Source: a bacterium (GTDB taxonomy: Bacteria; JAGOBX01). From it: DNA of 19,531 nt. Position numbers and translations under genes: made by a program. This document shows, piece after piece, positions 7,736-14,596 of the stretch. The stretch's first letter is position 1; every line of letters begins with the position of its first letter. Below the pieces are notes generated by a model. That model was not told the origin of the DNA. It worked only from the letters and a program-made list of their open reading frames with translations, and made no database searches. The stretch covers positions 1-19,531 of the forward strand of contig JAKPEO010000087.1 of the NCBI GenBank assembly GCA_029551925.1, written 5' to 3'.

Positions 7736-8047
7736 CTATTTGCTAAAATTTTTATTTATTTTTTCTATTAATGAAAATAAATCATGCGCTACATTACTGC
7801 CGCGCGAAATTATTATCCCTGTAATTATATAATCAATATATTCATATATCAATTTTCCGTCTTTCGGCATAATTTCTAAAATCTGCAAAATGCCTAATCT
7901 TGTTATTATTGTCAAAATAATACTTAAAATTAAAGAAATAAATCTTATCAGCGCTGGTGAAATCTTTTTATTCCTAAAATCTTTGATTATTCCTACGCAT
8001 TTTTCAACAATAACCGACAATATAATAATTGAAAATACTTCTCTCAT
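7736..8047 (-). CDS. Small integral membrane protein, holin-like hypothetical
   Basis: A 103-residue protein with hydrophobic stretches at about residues 3-20, 33-57 and 66-80, so two or three membrane spans separated by short basic loops (RNKK). The last stretch, DYIITGIIISRGSNVAHDLF, resembles a conserved segment I associate with small holin-like hypothetical proteins. This is family recall, not a search result. It is the first gene after the perfect promoter at 8166-8194, with a leader of about 110 nt. No Shine-Dalgarno sequence precedes the ATG. As leader gene of a sugar operon it could be an anchor for glycan enzymes, or an unrelated gene captured by the operon. No enzymatic motif is visible. 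Confidence 0.7.
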   Translation of the reverse strand: MREVFSIIILSVIVEKCVGIIKDFRNKKISPALIRFISLILSIILTIITRLGILQILEIMPKDGKLIYEYIDYIITGIIISRGSNVAHDLFSLIEKINKNFSK

Positions 8048-8099
8048 TTTTAAATATAGTTTTTTTCTAAATAAACATTAGAAATAAATAATATAACTT

Positions 8100-8132
8100 A
8101 AATAAATATCGGCCGCAACACAATATTTATTT
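8100..8132 (-). promoter_or_regulatory. Hairpin in the operon leader
   Basis: Ten perfectly paired bases (8100-8109 with 8123-8132) enclose a 13-nt loop containing CGGCCG, one of the most GC-rich hexamers in this region. It lies inside the predicted leader between the promoter near 8166 and the first gene at 8047. No T-run follows it on the minus strand, so it does not look like a terminator. It could stabilise or regulate the mRNA. Nothing matches a riboswitch class known to me. Confidence 0.35.
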
Positions 8133-8165
8133 TATGATTTTTTACTGTTCAATTTTTGAACGCTA

Positions 8166-8194
8166 ATTATATTATTTATACTTTTATATGTCAA
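8166..8194 (-). promoter_or_regulatory. Perfect sigma70-type promoter
   Basis: On the minus strand TTGACA (8189-8194) and TATAAT (8166-8171) are separated by exactly 17 bp (8172-8188). All twelve consensus positions match at the optimal spacing, which is unlikely by chance even in AT-rich DNA. The predicted start is near 8159, giving a leader of about 110 nt before the membrane-protein gene. It would drive the operon from 8047 towards base 1. The upstream hairpin at 8203-8244 would separate it from the preceding transcription unit. Confidence 0.85.
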
Positions 8195-8202
8195 GAATTT
8201 AT

Positions 8203-8244
8203 AAAAACTATTTTAGAATTTTAGAAATTTCTAAAATAGTTTTT
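8203..8244. terminator. Bidirectional rho-independent terminator candidate
   Basis: A perfect 16-bp inverted repeat (8203-8218 and 8229-8244) with a 10-nt loop. T-runs close the 3' arm on both strands. The stem is AT-rich, so it is weaker than a classical terminator, but its position just upstream of the consensus promoter marks a boundary between two minus-strand transcription units. It could alternatively be an operator for the promoter only nine bp away. Confidence 0.5.
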
Positions 8245-8345
8245 TCGATATTTTTTTTACACCTGACAATTTATCAAAAAAATTTCCTTTTTATGTTTTT
8301 TTAAATTTCGTATATTTTGGTGATTATTTTTTTAACACAAAAACG

Positions 8346-8657
8346 AGTAAAGTCAAAAATTGTTACAAATAAATTGCGCTGAAATAGTAATCGCAAATTT
8401 TAATTTGCATGTTGTATATTTAAGCCGATGTAAAATCGGCGATTACAATGCTTCTTTGCGGTCTTCGCAGCTATGCAGTTAAGATATAATTCACAGCAAA
8501 GCGTGCAAAAATTTTTTTAATAAAAAAAATTAAAGTTAATCTTGAAATACATTTTTATTTTATTATTTGTTTTTGGATTCTTTACTCTGCGTGCTCTATG
8601 GCTCTGTGAGATAATTTCTCGCGTAGAAAAGTTATGCTGATTTACACCTGCAGCTAT
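8346..8657. repeat. Palindrome-rich intergenic repeat, copy A
   Basis: About 310 bp without a credible gene, collinear with a second copy at 11291-11569. Shared blocks in the same order: a block around AAATTGCG and GAAATAGTAATCGCA (8361-8396), a 19-nt identical block TGGCTCTGTGAGATAATTT (8599-8617), and a block around CCTGC-GCTAT (8644-8657). Between 8387 and 8446 lies a nested palindrome: outer arms GTAATCGC/GCGATTAC enclose two hairpins (8393-8408 with a 7-bp stem, and GCCGAT/ATCGGC at 8424-8440). A 65-codon open frame across 8517-8714 is a by-product of the repeat and is not annotated as a gene. Looks like a degraded interspersed element. Confidence 0.65.
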
Positions 8658-8692
8658 TTTTTTCAAGTGCTCCGCAGTTGCGATGGCATATT

Positions 8693-8713
8693 TGTCAGGC
8701 AAGATGCCTGACA
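8693..8713. repeat. Short perfect palindrome, 9-bp stem
   Basis: TGTCAGGCA (8693-8701) and TGCCTGACA (8705-8713) pair perfectly around the 3-nt loop AGA. The stem is GC-richer than its surroundings. It lies about 145 bp after the stop of the 535-aa protein gene and has no T-run on the minus strand, so a simple terminator is doubtful. It resembles extragenic palindromes that recur in many bacterial genomes; here I see one copy. Confidence 0.5.
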
Positions 8714-8856
8714 TACAATTTCACATATATTCATATTCGTTCGTCTGTCAATAAATAATATTTGAAGTTTTTAGAAACGCGCCTATTGGCGGATTTTGAT
8801 ATATCTTTACGAACTCGGCGATAATTTTTTAACTGCAAAATAAAAAAATTAAAAAA

Positions 8857-10464
8857 TCATATCTCAACAAATTTTTTAATATATTTCTCTTCAGGGATAT
8901 TAAAACAATAATTAATAAACTCATTCGCTTTCTTAAAATAATCTGCTCGCTTATCTTTTGACCAATTTAATATTTCTTCTACTTTTTGATACAATTCGTC
9001 CGCTGTCTTTACCACTATTTTTATTTCTGATGAATATTCTAATCTACTTAATGGTATAAAACCATCAATTTCTAATTCTATCATTACTAATCCTAATTTA
9101 ATCCCTTCAAGTCCAACAGTTGATTCTGCTGTAATCACAATTTCACATTTCGGCAATAACTCCGATACAGGTCTGTCGCTTATTGAAAATTTTGTTTTTT
9201 GATTTGCTATATTTTTTAAATCATTACTCTGCTCACTTTTTTTTTCGCGCTGCGCCGCACAATTTTCTTTTACTATATTCGCTAATCCATAATCCGTTAA
9301 ATCTGCAGCTTCTAAATTATATGTCGGATGCGGTTTGATAATTATATTAAAATCACTGCTATTCTTAAACGCTGAATATACAATTTTCATCATTTCTATT
9401 GACTTTTTATAATCAACTGATAATGCAAGCAAAATATATTTGCTGAGTTTTTTTTTATCTGTATCAATTATTCTATCAGTTTTCATATTAAATAAATATT
9501 CATATCGCATCGCGCAATTTTCTATAACTTTTTCTGCCTGCCAAAATTTCCGAAGTTCGACAGCGCTTAATTTGCCTGTTGTAAATATATAATCCGGCTG
9601 CGGCATATTTTCACTTTCGTATCTTCCTGCAAAAATACTTACTAAATTCGGTAATGTCATTGTATGCATATAAGCAATTAGTTTTGTTTCTGGCATAAAT
9701 TTTCGCGCTGCATAACACAATATCTTTTCCCAAGGCTGATTCTCAAATGGATATATTATTCTTTCAAATTTCACACCCGCTTCCGCTAATCGCATTATCG
9801 AATAATACATAAGATAATAATTTGCATAATGATTCTCACATATTTCACGCTTAAAATAATATCGCAATATTTTTGTTATATCGTACTCTCTAAAAAATTC
9901 TTTTTCTTTTAGCGGCATATAATATAATGAAAACAAAATCGCTTTAATTACATCGATTTTTTTATAATATTTGAAAATGTCTAAATATGGAATATTCAAA
10001 TTTTTTAATAATTTATTTGCTTGTTCATCGCCAATTGTATAAAGCGGATAAATCAACAATAAAAAATCATCACGGTCACGCAATTCTTCAAACAATCGCT
10101 GATAATATGTTTCTTTAAAATTTCCACTCTCATCAAAATTTCGTTTGTCAAGCCAAGTCATTAAACCAATATATTTTTTAGATAAATCAAGTTTGGGTAT
10201 CGCCTGCATTTTTTGTATTTTTTCTGCTATAAATCGTCTGCGAACCTTGTAATATTTTTTTAATGAAAATTTATAATTTAATAATTCATCAAAATCTTTT
10301 CTTTCAAAAATTAATTCATTTAATATTTTATATAAACTATCTTCTATTACAACATTCTTCTCTGATACAGTGCTGCACCACCATTTAAATGATGAATGCT
10401 TCTTTGATAATTCACTTATAAATTCAATAAATTCCGCGCAATATTCACAATTATATTTTTTCAT
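8857..10464 (-). CDS. Surface carbohydrate biosynthesis protein (TIGR04326-like, GT-B type)
   Basis: A 535-residue cytoplasmic protein. Residues 239-250 (YPFENQPWEKIL) and the later KPHPT (377-381) and TAESTVGLEG (445-454) segments match, from memory, the surface carbohydrate biosynthesis proteins first defined in Leptospira-type O-antigen loci. The KPHPT and ESTVGLEG parts resemble the nucleotide-sugar side of GT-B glycosyl- or glycerophosphotransferases. The N-terminus contains a CEYC motif (6-9) and a tryptophan pair. No membrane segment is seen. It is probably a transferase acting on a lipid-linked glycan; the donor is unknown. It begins about 73 nt after the 55-codon gene and ends before repeat copy A. 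Stop is TGA. Confidence 0.75.
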   Translation of the reverse strand: MKKYNCEYCAEFIEFISELSKKHSSFKWWCSTVSEKNVVIEDSLYKILNELIFERKDFDELLNYKFSLKKYYKVRRRFIAEKIQKMQAIPKLDLSKKYIGLMTWLDKRNFDESGNFKETYYQRLFEELRDRDDFLLLIYPLYTIGDEQANKLLKNLNIPYLDIFKYYKKIDVIKAILFSLYYMPLKEKEFFREYDITKILRYYFKREICENHYANYYLMYYSIMRLAEAGVKFERIIYPFENQPWEKILCYAARKFMPETKLIAYMHTMTLPNLVSIFAGRYESENMPQPDYIFTTGKLSAVELRKFWQAEKVIENCAMRYEYLFNMKTDRIIDTDKKKLSKYILLALSVDYKKSIEMMKIVYSAFKNSSDFNIIIKPHPTYNLEAADLTDYGLANIVKENCAAQREKKSEQSNDLKNIANQKTKFSISDRPVSELLPKCEIVITAESTVGLEGIKLGLVMIELEIDGFIPLSRLEYSSEIKIVVKTADELYQKVEEILNWSKDKRADYFKKANEFINYCFNIPEEKYIKKFVEI

Positions 10465-10537
10465 ATATTTTATAATACTTATATTTTTGAAGGGATTTAA
10501 TTAATTATTGAGCAAAAATAAAAATTAAAATGTCAAT

Positions 10538-10705
10538 TTATTTTTTTTCTCTTTGTTTTTCTCGCAATTTTTTTTGAAGATTTAATGTTTCAATTGGCAA
10601 CTCGCTAATAAATTCAAAAGCAGCATACCACCAATCAAGTCGCTGTTGCGCTGACAATTTTTTAAAATACAATATTTTGTCTTTAAGAGTAGGATGTTCA
10701 AACAT
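10538..10705 (-). CDS. 55-aa protein overlapping the nucleotidyltransferase gene
   Basis: Starts at an ATG (10703-10705) inside the last codons of the nucleotidyltransferase gene; the two genes overlap by eight bases (ATGTTTGA), a classic translational-coupling layout. The product begins MFEHPTLKDKILYFKKLSAQ, contains an aromatic DWWYAAFEF core (24-32) and ends in a strongly basic helix (QKKLREKQREKK). It is all-helical in appearance with no membrane segment. Small basic or helical partners of MNT-type nucleotidyltransferases are often toxin-antitoxin mates, which is my best guess for the pair. I do not recognise the family. Confidence 0.7.
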   Translation of the reverse strand: MFEHPTLKDKILYFKKLSAQQRLDWWYAAFEFISELPIETLNLQKKLREKQREKK

Positions 10706-11186
10706 TATTTCCCATGATTATTTCTAAATATTCAATATCTTCTAAATCTATTTTACGCCCTGCTTTTTTCTTCATCTCTATTAAATCTGTTATTGAAACG
10801 ACTGATAAAAGCACATCTTTTACTTTTATTGTTTTTTTTTTCTTTTTGAGTTTATCAAAATCAACACCTTCAATTACTATATCCACTTCCGGCATTTTGT
10901 TATTATCATTATAAAAATTCATTGCTTTCATATTTTTATTTTTTATCCATTCTTCTCGTATTTCGCTTTTTGCAAAATCAAATGGATTAACTGGTATTTT
11001 TACTTTATAACCAAATTGGGTGAGAACATTTAGCAATTTTAATATATTTTCCTCTTCTAATAAAATTACTAAATCAATATCATAAGTAAATCTTGGAGAA
11101 CCATAAATAATTAATGCCAAACCGCCTACTATCAAATAATCAATCTTTTCTTCTTCTAACTTTTTAAAAAAATCTAAATAATCCAT
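10698..11186 (-). CDS. MNT-like nucleotidyltransferase (Pol beta superfamily)
   Basis: A 162-residue minimal nucleotidyltransferase. The signature GG (21-22) followed by D36xD38 in YDIDLVI, plus a third acidic residue D102 in EVDIVIEG, gives the three metal-binding carboxylates of the Pol beta fold. Such proteins transfer AMP or another nucleotide to a protein or RNA and are common in toxin-antitoxin and abortive-infection modules (AbiEii/DUF6036-like). The start at 11186 lies about 45 nt after a good promoter. It is coupled to the overlapping 55-codon gene. The pair sits between two repeat copies and has no obvious link to sugar metabolism, so it may be a passenger module. Confidence 0.82.
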   Translation of the reverse strand: MDYLDFFKKLEEEKIDYLIVGGLALIIYGSPRFTYDIDLVILLEEENILKLLNVLTQFGYKVKIPVNPFDFAKSEIREEWIKNKNMKAMNFYNDNNKMPEVDIVIEGVDFDKLKKKKKTIKVKDVLLSVVSITDLIEMKKKAGRKIDLEDIEYLEIIMGNNV

Positions 11187-11235
11187 AAAACAATTATTTT
11201 TTAACTTATATTTGCATAAAAAATTTGTTAATATT

Positions 11236-11263
11236 ATTTTATCTATTAAGTTAACTATGTCAA
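11236..11263 (-). promoter_or_regulatory. Sigma70-like promoter for the nucleotidyltransferase pair
   Basis: TTGACA (11258-11263) is a perfect -35 box, followed after 16 bp by TAAAAT (11236-11241), five of six matches to the -10 consensus. The predicted start is about 43 nt before the ATG at 11186. It would give the nucleotidyltransferase/55-aa pair its own transcription, separate from the upstream methyltransferase. Confidence 0.55.
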
Positions 11264-11290
11264 TGATATATTTTGTATATTAAATTTAAT

Positions 11291-11569
11291 GAGTGCGAGC
11301 GAAAATTGTTCCAAATAAATTGCGTTGAAATAGTAATCGCACATTTTATATTTGCGGTTTGTATTTTGCACGAATCTAAAATTCGCGACTACAACGCCAA
11401 TATAAAATAAATCGGCGACTACGATATTATTTGATTTTATAACTCGATAAGATAAAAAAAATTCACCGCAGAAAAAACACAAAAAAAATTAAAAACATTC
11501 AAATCCCAAATATTAAAACATCTCTGGCTCTGTGAGATAATTTAAAAGTCCGCATACGCCTGCGGCTAT
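11291..11569. repeat. Palindrome-rich intergenic repeat, copy B
   Basis: Collinear, same-orientation partner of the 8346-8657 element. The 11308-11341 block matches copy A with few changes, the 19-nt TGGCTCTGTGAGATAATTT recurs exactly at 11525-11543, and a near match to the CCTGC-GCTAT block is at 11556-11569. The outer palindrome arms are GTAATCGC (11333-11340) and GCGACTAC (11385-11392) with an inner CGAAT/ATTCG hairpin (11371-11385). An AATTCACCGCAG stretch (11460-11471) resembles a motif I recall from widespread interspersed repeats in environmental bacteria. A 75-codon open frame across 11255-11482 is not a gene. Confidence 0.65.
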
Positions 11570-11578
11570 CTATTATTG

Positions 11579-11598
11579 AACGCCTTAGGCGTTTTTTT
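11579..11598 (+). terminator. Hairpin with T-run on the plus strand
   Basis: AACGCC (11579-11584) and GGCGTT (11588-11593) form a perfect 6-bp GC-containing stem with loop TTA, followed by a run of Ts to 11598. This is a terminator-like structure read on the plus strand, although no plus-strand gene is supported here. It may belong to the repeat element or shield the locus from antisense transcription. Confidence 0.4.
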
Positions 11599-11659
11599 AT
11601 TTTTTTACCACCTCTAATTTTTTAGACTATTTTTTGGAACTTTTTAAAAGTGCACTCAT

Positions 11660-12571
11660 TTAATGTCCCCAATCTAAATACAGTTTCTTATATGTCTCAT
11701 TTTTTTCTAATATCACGCCGTAAAAACCTTCAAAATCGTTAGCGCGCCAAGCAGCGCTTGTATATTTATAGAGCCCTTTTTTTGGATATTGATAATATAT
11801 TTTTTCAAAAACAATTTGCCATCCACAAAATTTAAAAATTAATTTCCAATCTTCCGGCGATAATTCGAATATATGCAAATTTTCAGCGTGTATCTTTTTT
11901 AAATTATTTGTCCGTATATAATGCAAGCCCATTCTGCTCATTAGTTGATACGGCACTGTAATAATAAAATATCTGCATTCCGTTTTATCACTCATTAATT
12001 TCAAAAAGTGTATTGGCGATAAAATATGTTCTAATGTCTGAAAAGTCATAAATATATCTGGTTTGATATTGTATTTATCTAATTCTTCTGCTCTGCAACA
12101 AATTGCTTCTAACCCGCGATTTTTGATTTTTTCTACTGCGTTTGCATCTAAATTAACACTTAAGCTTCTTATGTTTTTCAATAAATTTTTTAAATATAAA
12201 ATATGCGTGCCTGCGGAATCGCCAATATCTACAATTGTAATAATTTCATTATGCCTATTCAAAAATTCTATTGCCTTTAAAACTAACGAAATTTGAAAAC
12301 TATGCTGCGCGCGTAATTTTGTTTTCCAATATGGATGACTAAAATTTTCAGCCGAAATGTTTGTATATTGTTTTACTATATCATTATCATCTACAATTGT
12401 TTCTATTTTTTTCATTAAATCAATTAATCCTTGTTCTTCTGCTGCTTTTAATATACAAGTTTTTCGATTATCTAAATTGTAATATAATTTTTGCCTAATT
12501 ATTCTTTTAATTTTGCTCAATATAAAATTCTGCCAAAACAGAAACAAATAATTTAATTTTTTCACGATCAC
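11660..12571 (-). CDS. Class I SAM-dependent methyltransferase
   Basis: A 303-residue methyltransferase. The SAM-binding strand is VDIGDSAGTH (about residue 114), the acidic strand end follows in SVNLDANAV, and motif IV is FMTFQTLEHILSP (about 173-185). DIGDSAG replaces the common DxGxGxG, so the glycine loop is relaxed. There is no zinc-ribbon N-terminus, unlike the other two methyltransferases here. The start is a GTG at 12569-12571 or 12563-12565. No Shine-Dalgarno sequence is present, and the frame is continuous upstream with an ATPase relic, so the first residues may be borrowed from that relic. Expected role: methylating a sugar or lipid-linked glycan. Confidence 0.8.
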   Translation of the reverse strand: MIVKKLNYLFLFWQNFILSKIKRIIRQKLYYNLDNRKTCILKAAEEQGLIDLMKKIETIVDDNDIVKQYTNISAENFSHPYWKTKLRAQHSFQISLVLKAIEFLNRHNEIITIVDIGDSAGTHILYLKNLLKNIRSLSVNLDANAVEKIKNRGLEAICCRAEELDKYNIKPDIFMTFQTLEHILSPIHFLKLMSDKTECRYFIITVPYQLMSRMGLHYIRTNNLKKIHAENLHIFELSPEDWKLIFKFCGWQIVFEKIYYQYPKKGLYKYTSAAWRANDFEGFYGVILEKNETYKKLYLDWGH

Positions 12572-12815
12572 ATCAAATAAATACTTAAAAAAATTTGTTG
12601 GATTATTTGTGTATTGAATTTCGTCGATAAAAACAAACGCACGATTTTTTTAAAAAATGAAAAATATTAGGATAAATTTTTTGACGATTTATTTAAACAT
12701 TCAAAAATAAATCTCAATATTTTAAAAGCAAACTCTTGTCTGTTTACTGCGACGATGCACCTAATAAAATAAATATATCTTCATCAAATAAAAATTTGCT
12801 AAAATTTATTTTATT
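12572..12815 (-). pseudogene. Relic of an AAA_14-type ATPase
   Basis: Two recognisable pieces of an ATP-binding protein of the AAA_14/DUF4143 kind. The Walker B piece reads FVFIDEIQYTNNPTNF... (about 12572-12643), matching the family's hallmark IFIDEIQ block. About 43 codons upstream and in another frame is FDEDIFILLGA (12769-12795), then S-S-Q-stop-T-D-K-S-L-L-L-K-I-L. That aligns to the normal GARQTGKSTLLK Walker A with the key glycine and threonine lost and a TAA inserted. A further stop and frame changes lie between the two. The C-terminal part of the ATPase is absent; the methyltransferase reading frame follows directly. Substitutions in the P-loop show real decay. These ATPases often travel as mobile or accessory genes. 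Confidence 0.7.
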
Positions 12816-12860
12816 TTTTACTTATATAATTTATTAATGTGAATAACACATTAAACTTGG

Positions 12861-13852
12861 TTATTTTTTTCTTGCTAATATCCGCATATGCGAACTTAAA
12901 TTATTTTCAGATAAAAACTTTTGAAAATCATTTTTAAAACTTTTTGGTGTTTTAATTAAATTTTTTATAAAATTATCAGTTTTCAATTTATATTCTTTAA
13001 TAGTATTTATTACTATATCAATATCTAACTTGCCAGGAGTATCTAATTCCAAAATTTCAAAACCACACTTTGAAAAAATATATGATAATGAGAATGGATT
13101 AAAAAAATTTAAATGTTGTGGAGGCGAGATACTTTTAGAATACTTACCTAATACTTTTATATCGAAACCTTCTCCATTTAAAGTAGTTAATAAAATTAAG
13201 CCACCTTTTTTTAATACTTTATATACCTTCTTTAAAAAGTTTAAAGGGGAATAAAGATGTTCGAATAATTCAAATGAACTAACAAAATCAAAATAATCAA
13301 AATATTCATTGGTTAATTCTTCTATATTTTTAATGATTACATTTATTTTTTTATATTGTAATACCTTAGCTAAATCAATTGATGGTTCTATTGCTATAAT
13401 ATTATTAAATAATTTTGTTTAATTAATTCTTCTAAAAAAGTCCCGTATCCAGCGCCAATATCAGCGAAAGTCAAATTTTGTTTTAAGTTATATTTTTTTT
13501 TTAAATATTTTATGTATTCAACCCTTGGAATAAATATTAATTTTCTACGGTTTTCTTCTGTTCTTGGATAAAATTCAGTTGCAAAATATCTTATAGATTC
13601 CGAAGTTTTATAAAATCTTTTTATTTGCTTAAAACTCGGTCTTGGATTGCAAAATAATGTTTGGCATATATTACATTTTACAAAATTAAAATTATTTTTA
13701 ATAAATATAAATTCATAATCTCTTGATTTACAAGCAGGACAATTAATCTTTATATATATTTTTTTATCTACAAAATATATTTTTATATCTTCTTCAATTA
13801 ATTTTAAAAATGTATTAAAAATATTTTGTGGTCTTATATCTTCTTCTTTCAT
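12861..13852 (-). pseudogene. Zinc-ribbon class I methyltransferase with one frameshift
   Basis: The N-terminal part (13394-13852) begins MKEEDIRPQN, carries CPAC (38-41) and CNIC (60-63) zinc-ribbon pairs and the SAM motif ADIGAGYGTF, then runs into TAG at 13394-13396. The remainder, from KLFNNIIAIEPS down to SSHMRILARKK (about 13418-12861), is fully open in the neighbouring frame and includes the FELFEHLYSP motif IV. Adding one A in the short A-run (T-run 13413-13416 on the plus strand) restores a 330-residue protein parallel to the gene at 17178-18165. Either a sequencing indel or a true recent frameshift; nothing else looks decayed. The ATG is six nt after the SDR stop, in the same frame. 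Likely a sugar C- or O-methyltransferase. Confidence 0.82.
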
Positions 13853-13858
13853 ATTTTT

Positions 13859-14584
13859 TCAATCCCCGCCACTAACTGTAAAAATCTGTCCTGTAATAAA
13901 ATCTGCTTTTTCTGAACATAAATATTCAATCATATGCGCTATATCTTCTGGTTTACCTGCCCTTTTTAATGGTATCATTTCTATTCGCTTTTTTATATCA
14001 TCTTCTGAACGTCCTATTTTTTTATGAAAATCTGAATCAATAAAACCACACTGCACACAATTTACTAATATATCTGGCGCAAATTGTTTTGCAAGTCCTT
14101 TGGTTAGACATTCAAGCGCTGCTTTAGCGCAGCCATAATGTATTGTATCATTGCCTCCACCATATCTTACTGAAATTGAACTAATATTTATAATCTTGCC
14201 TTTTATCTTTTTAGTAAGCATATTTTTAATTACTTTTTGAGTAATAAAAAAATGTGATTTAAAATTTATTGTTATTGTATTGTCAAATGCTTCTTCATTT
14301 ATTTCTAAAAACTTTTTTGCTCCATAAATGGCGCTCGCATTATTTATCAAAATATTTATTTCACCAAAATCTTTTTCTGCATCATCAACTAATTTTTCGC
14401 ATTCATTTATATTTAACAAATTTGCTTTATATAATTTTATTTTATGAAATTCATCTTTTAATTTTTCTGCTGCATCTTCATTTGTAAAATATTGTCCTGC
14501 GATTCGATAACCAGCATTATTTAATAATTTTATGATCGCTTTTCCTATTGCGCCAGTTGCGCCTGTTAATAATATTGTTTTCAT
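13859..14584 (-). CDS. Classical SDR, FabG-like oxidoreductase
   Basis: A 241-residue short-chain dehydrogenase/reductase. TGATGAIG (7-14) binds NAD(P), NNAS is at 81-84, the catalytic Ser is in NISSISV (133-139) and the pair is Y150xxxK154 (YGCAK). It ends in the usual FTVSGGD. The length is normal for FabG-type enzymes, but the context of glycan genes argues for reduction of a sugar or polyketide-like intermediate rather than core fatty-acid synthesis. It starts 12 nt after the radical SAM gene stop. Its TGA stop is followed by AAA AAT ATG of the methyltransferase in the same frame, the same arrangement seen at the cyclase/subtilisin junction. Confidence 0.9.
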   Translation of the reverse strand: MKTILLTGATGAIGKAIIKLLNNAGYRIAGQYFTNEDAAEKLKDEFHKIKLYKANLLNINECEKLVDDAEKDFGEINILINNASAIYGAKKFLEINEEAFDNTITINFKSHFFITQKVIKNMLTKKIKGKIINISSISVRYGGGNDTIHYGCAKAALECLTKGLAKQFAPDILVNCVQCGFIDSDFHKKIGRSEDDIKKRIEMIPLKRAGKPEDIAHMIEYLCSEKADFITGQIFTVSGGD

Positions 14585-14596
14585 TTTATAATAATT

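Noticed and set aside
8346-8657. CRISPR array
   Set aside because: The repeated units are palindromic blocks of unequal length and spacing, with no regular repeat-spacer pattern and no cas genes.
8517-8714. 65-codon open frame on the minus strand
   Set aside because: It lies wholly across repeat copy A and the adjacent palindrome; its sequence is explained by the repeat and shows no protein family.
10500-10540. Promoter with TTGACA at 10531-10536 before the 535-aa gene
   Set aside because: The -35 box is perfect but no acceptable -10 hexamer lies 15-19 bp downstream.
11255-11482. 75-codon open frame on the minus strand
   Set aside because: It covers repeat copy B and the promoter of the nucleotidyltransferase gene; composition is not protein-like.
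13030-13254. 74-codon plus-strand open frame
   Set aside because: It lies opposite the frameshifted methyltransferase, whose minus-strand translation is convincing through this stretch.
13400-13425. Programmed -1 frameshift in the 12861-13852 methyltransferase
   Set aside because: The sequence around AAA CAA AAT is not a good X-XXY-YYZ slippery heptamer and the A-run is only four long; an indel is simpler.
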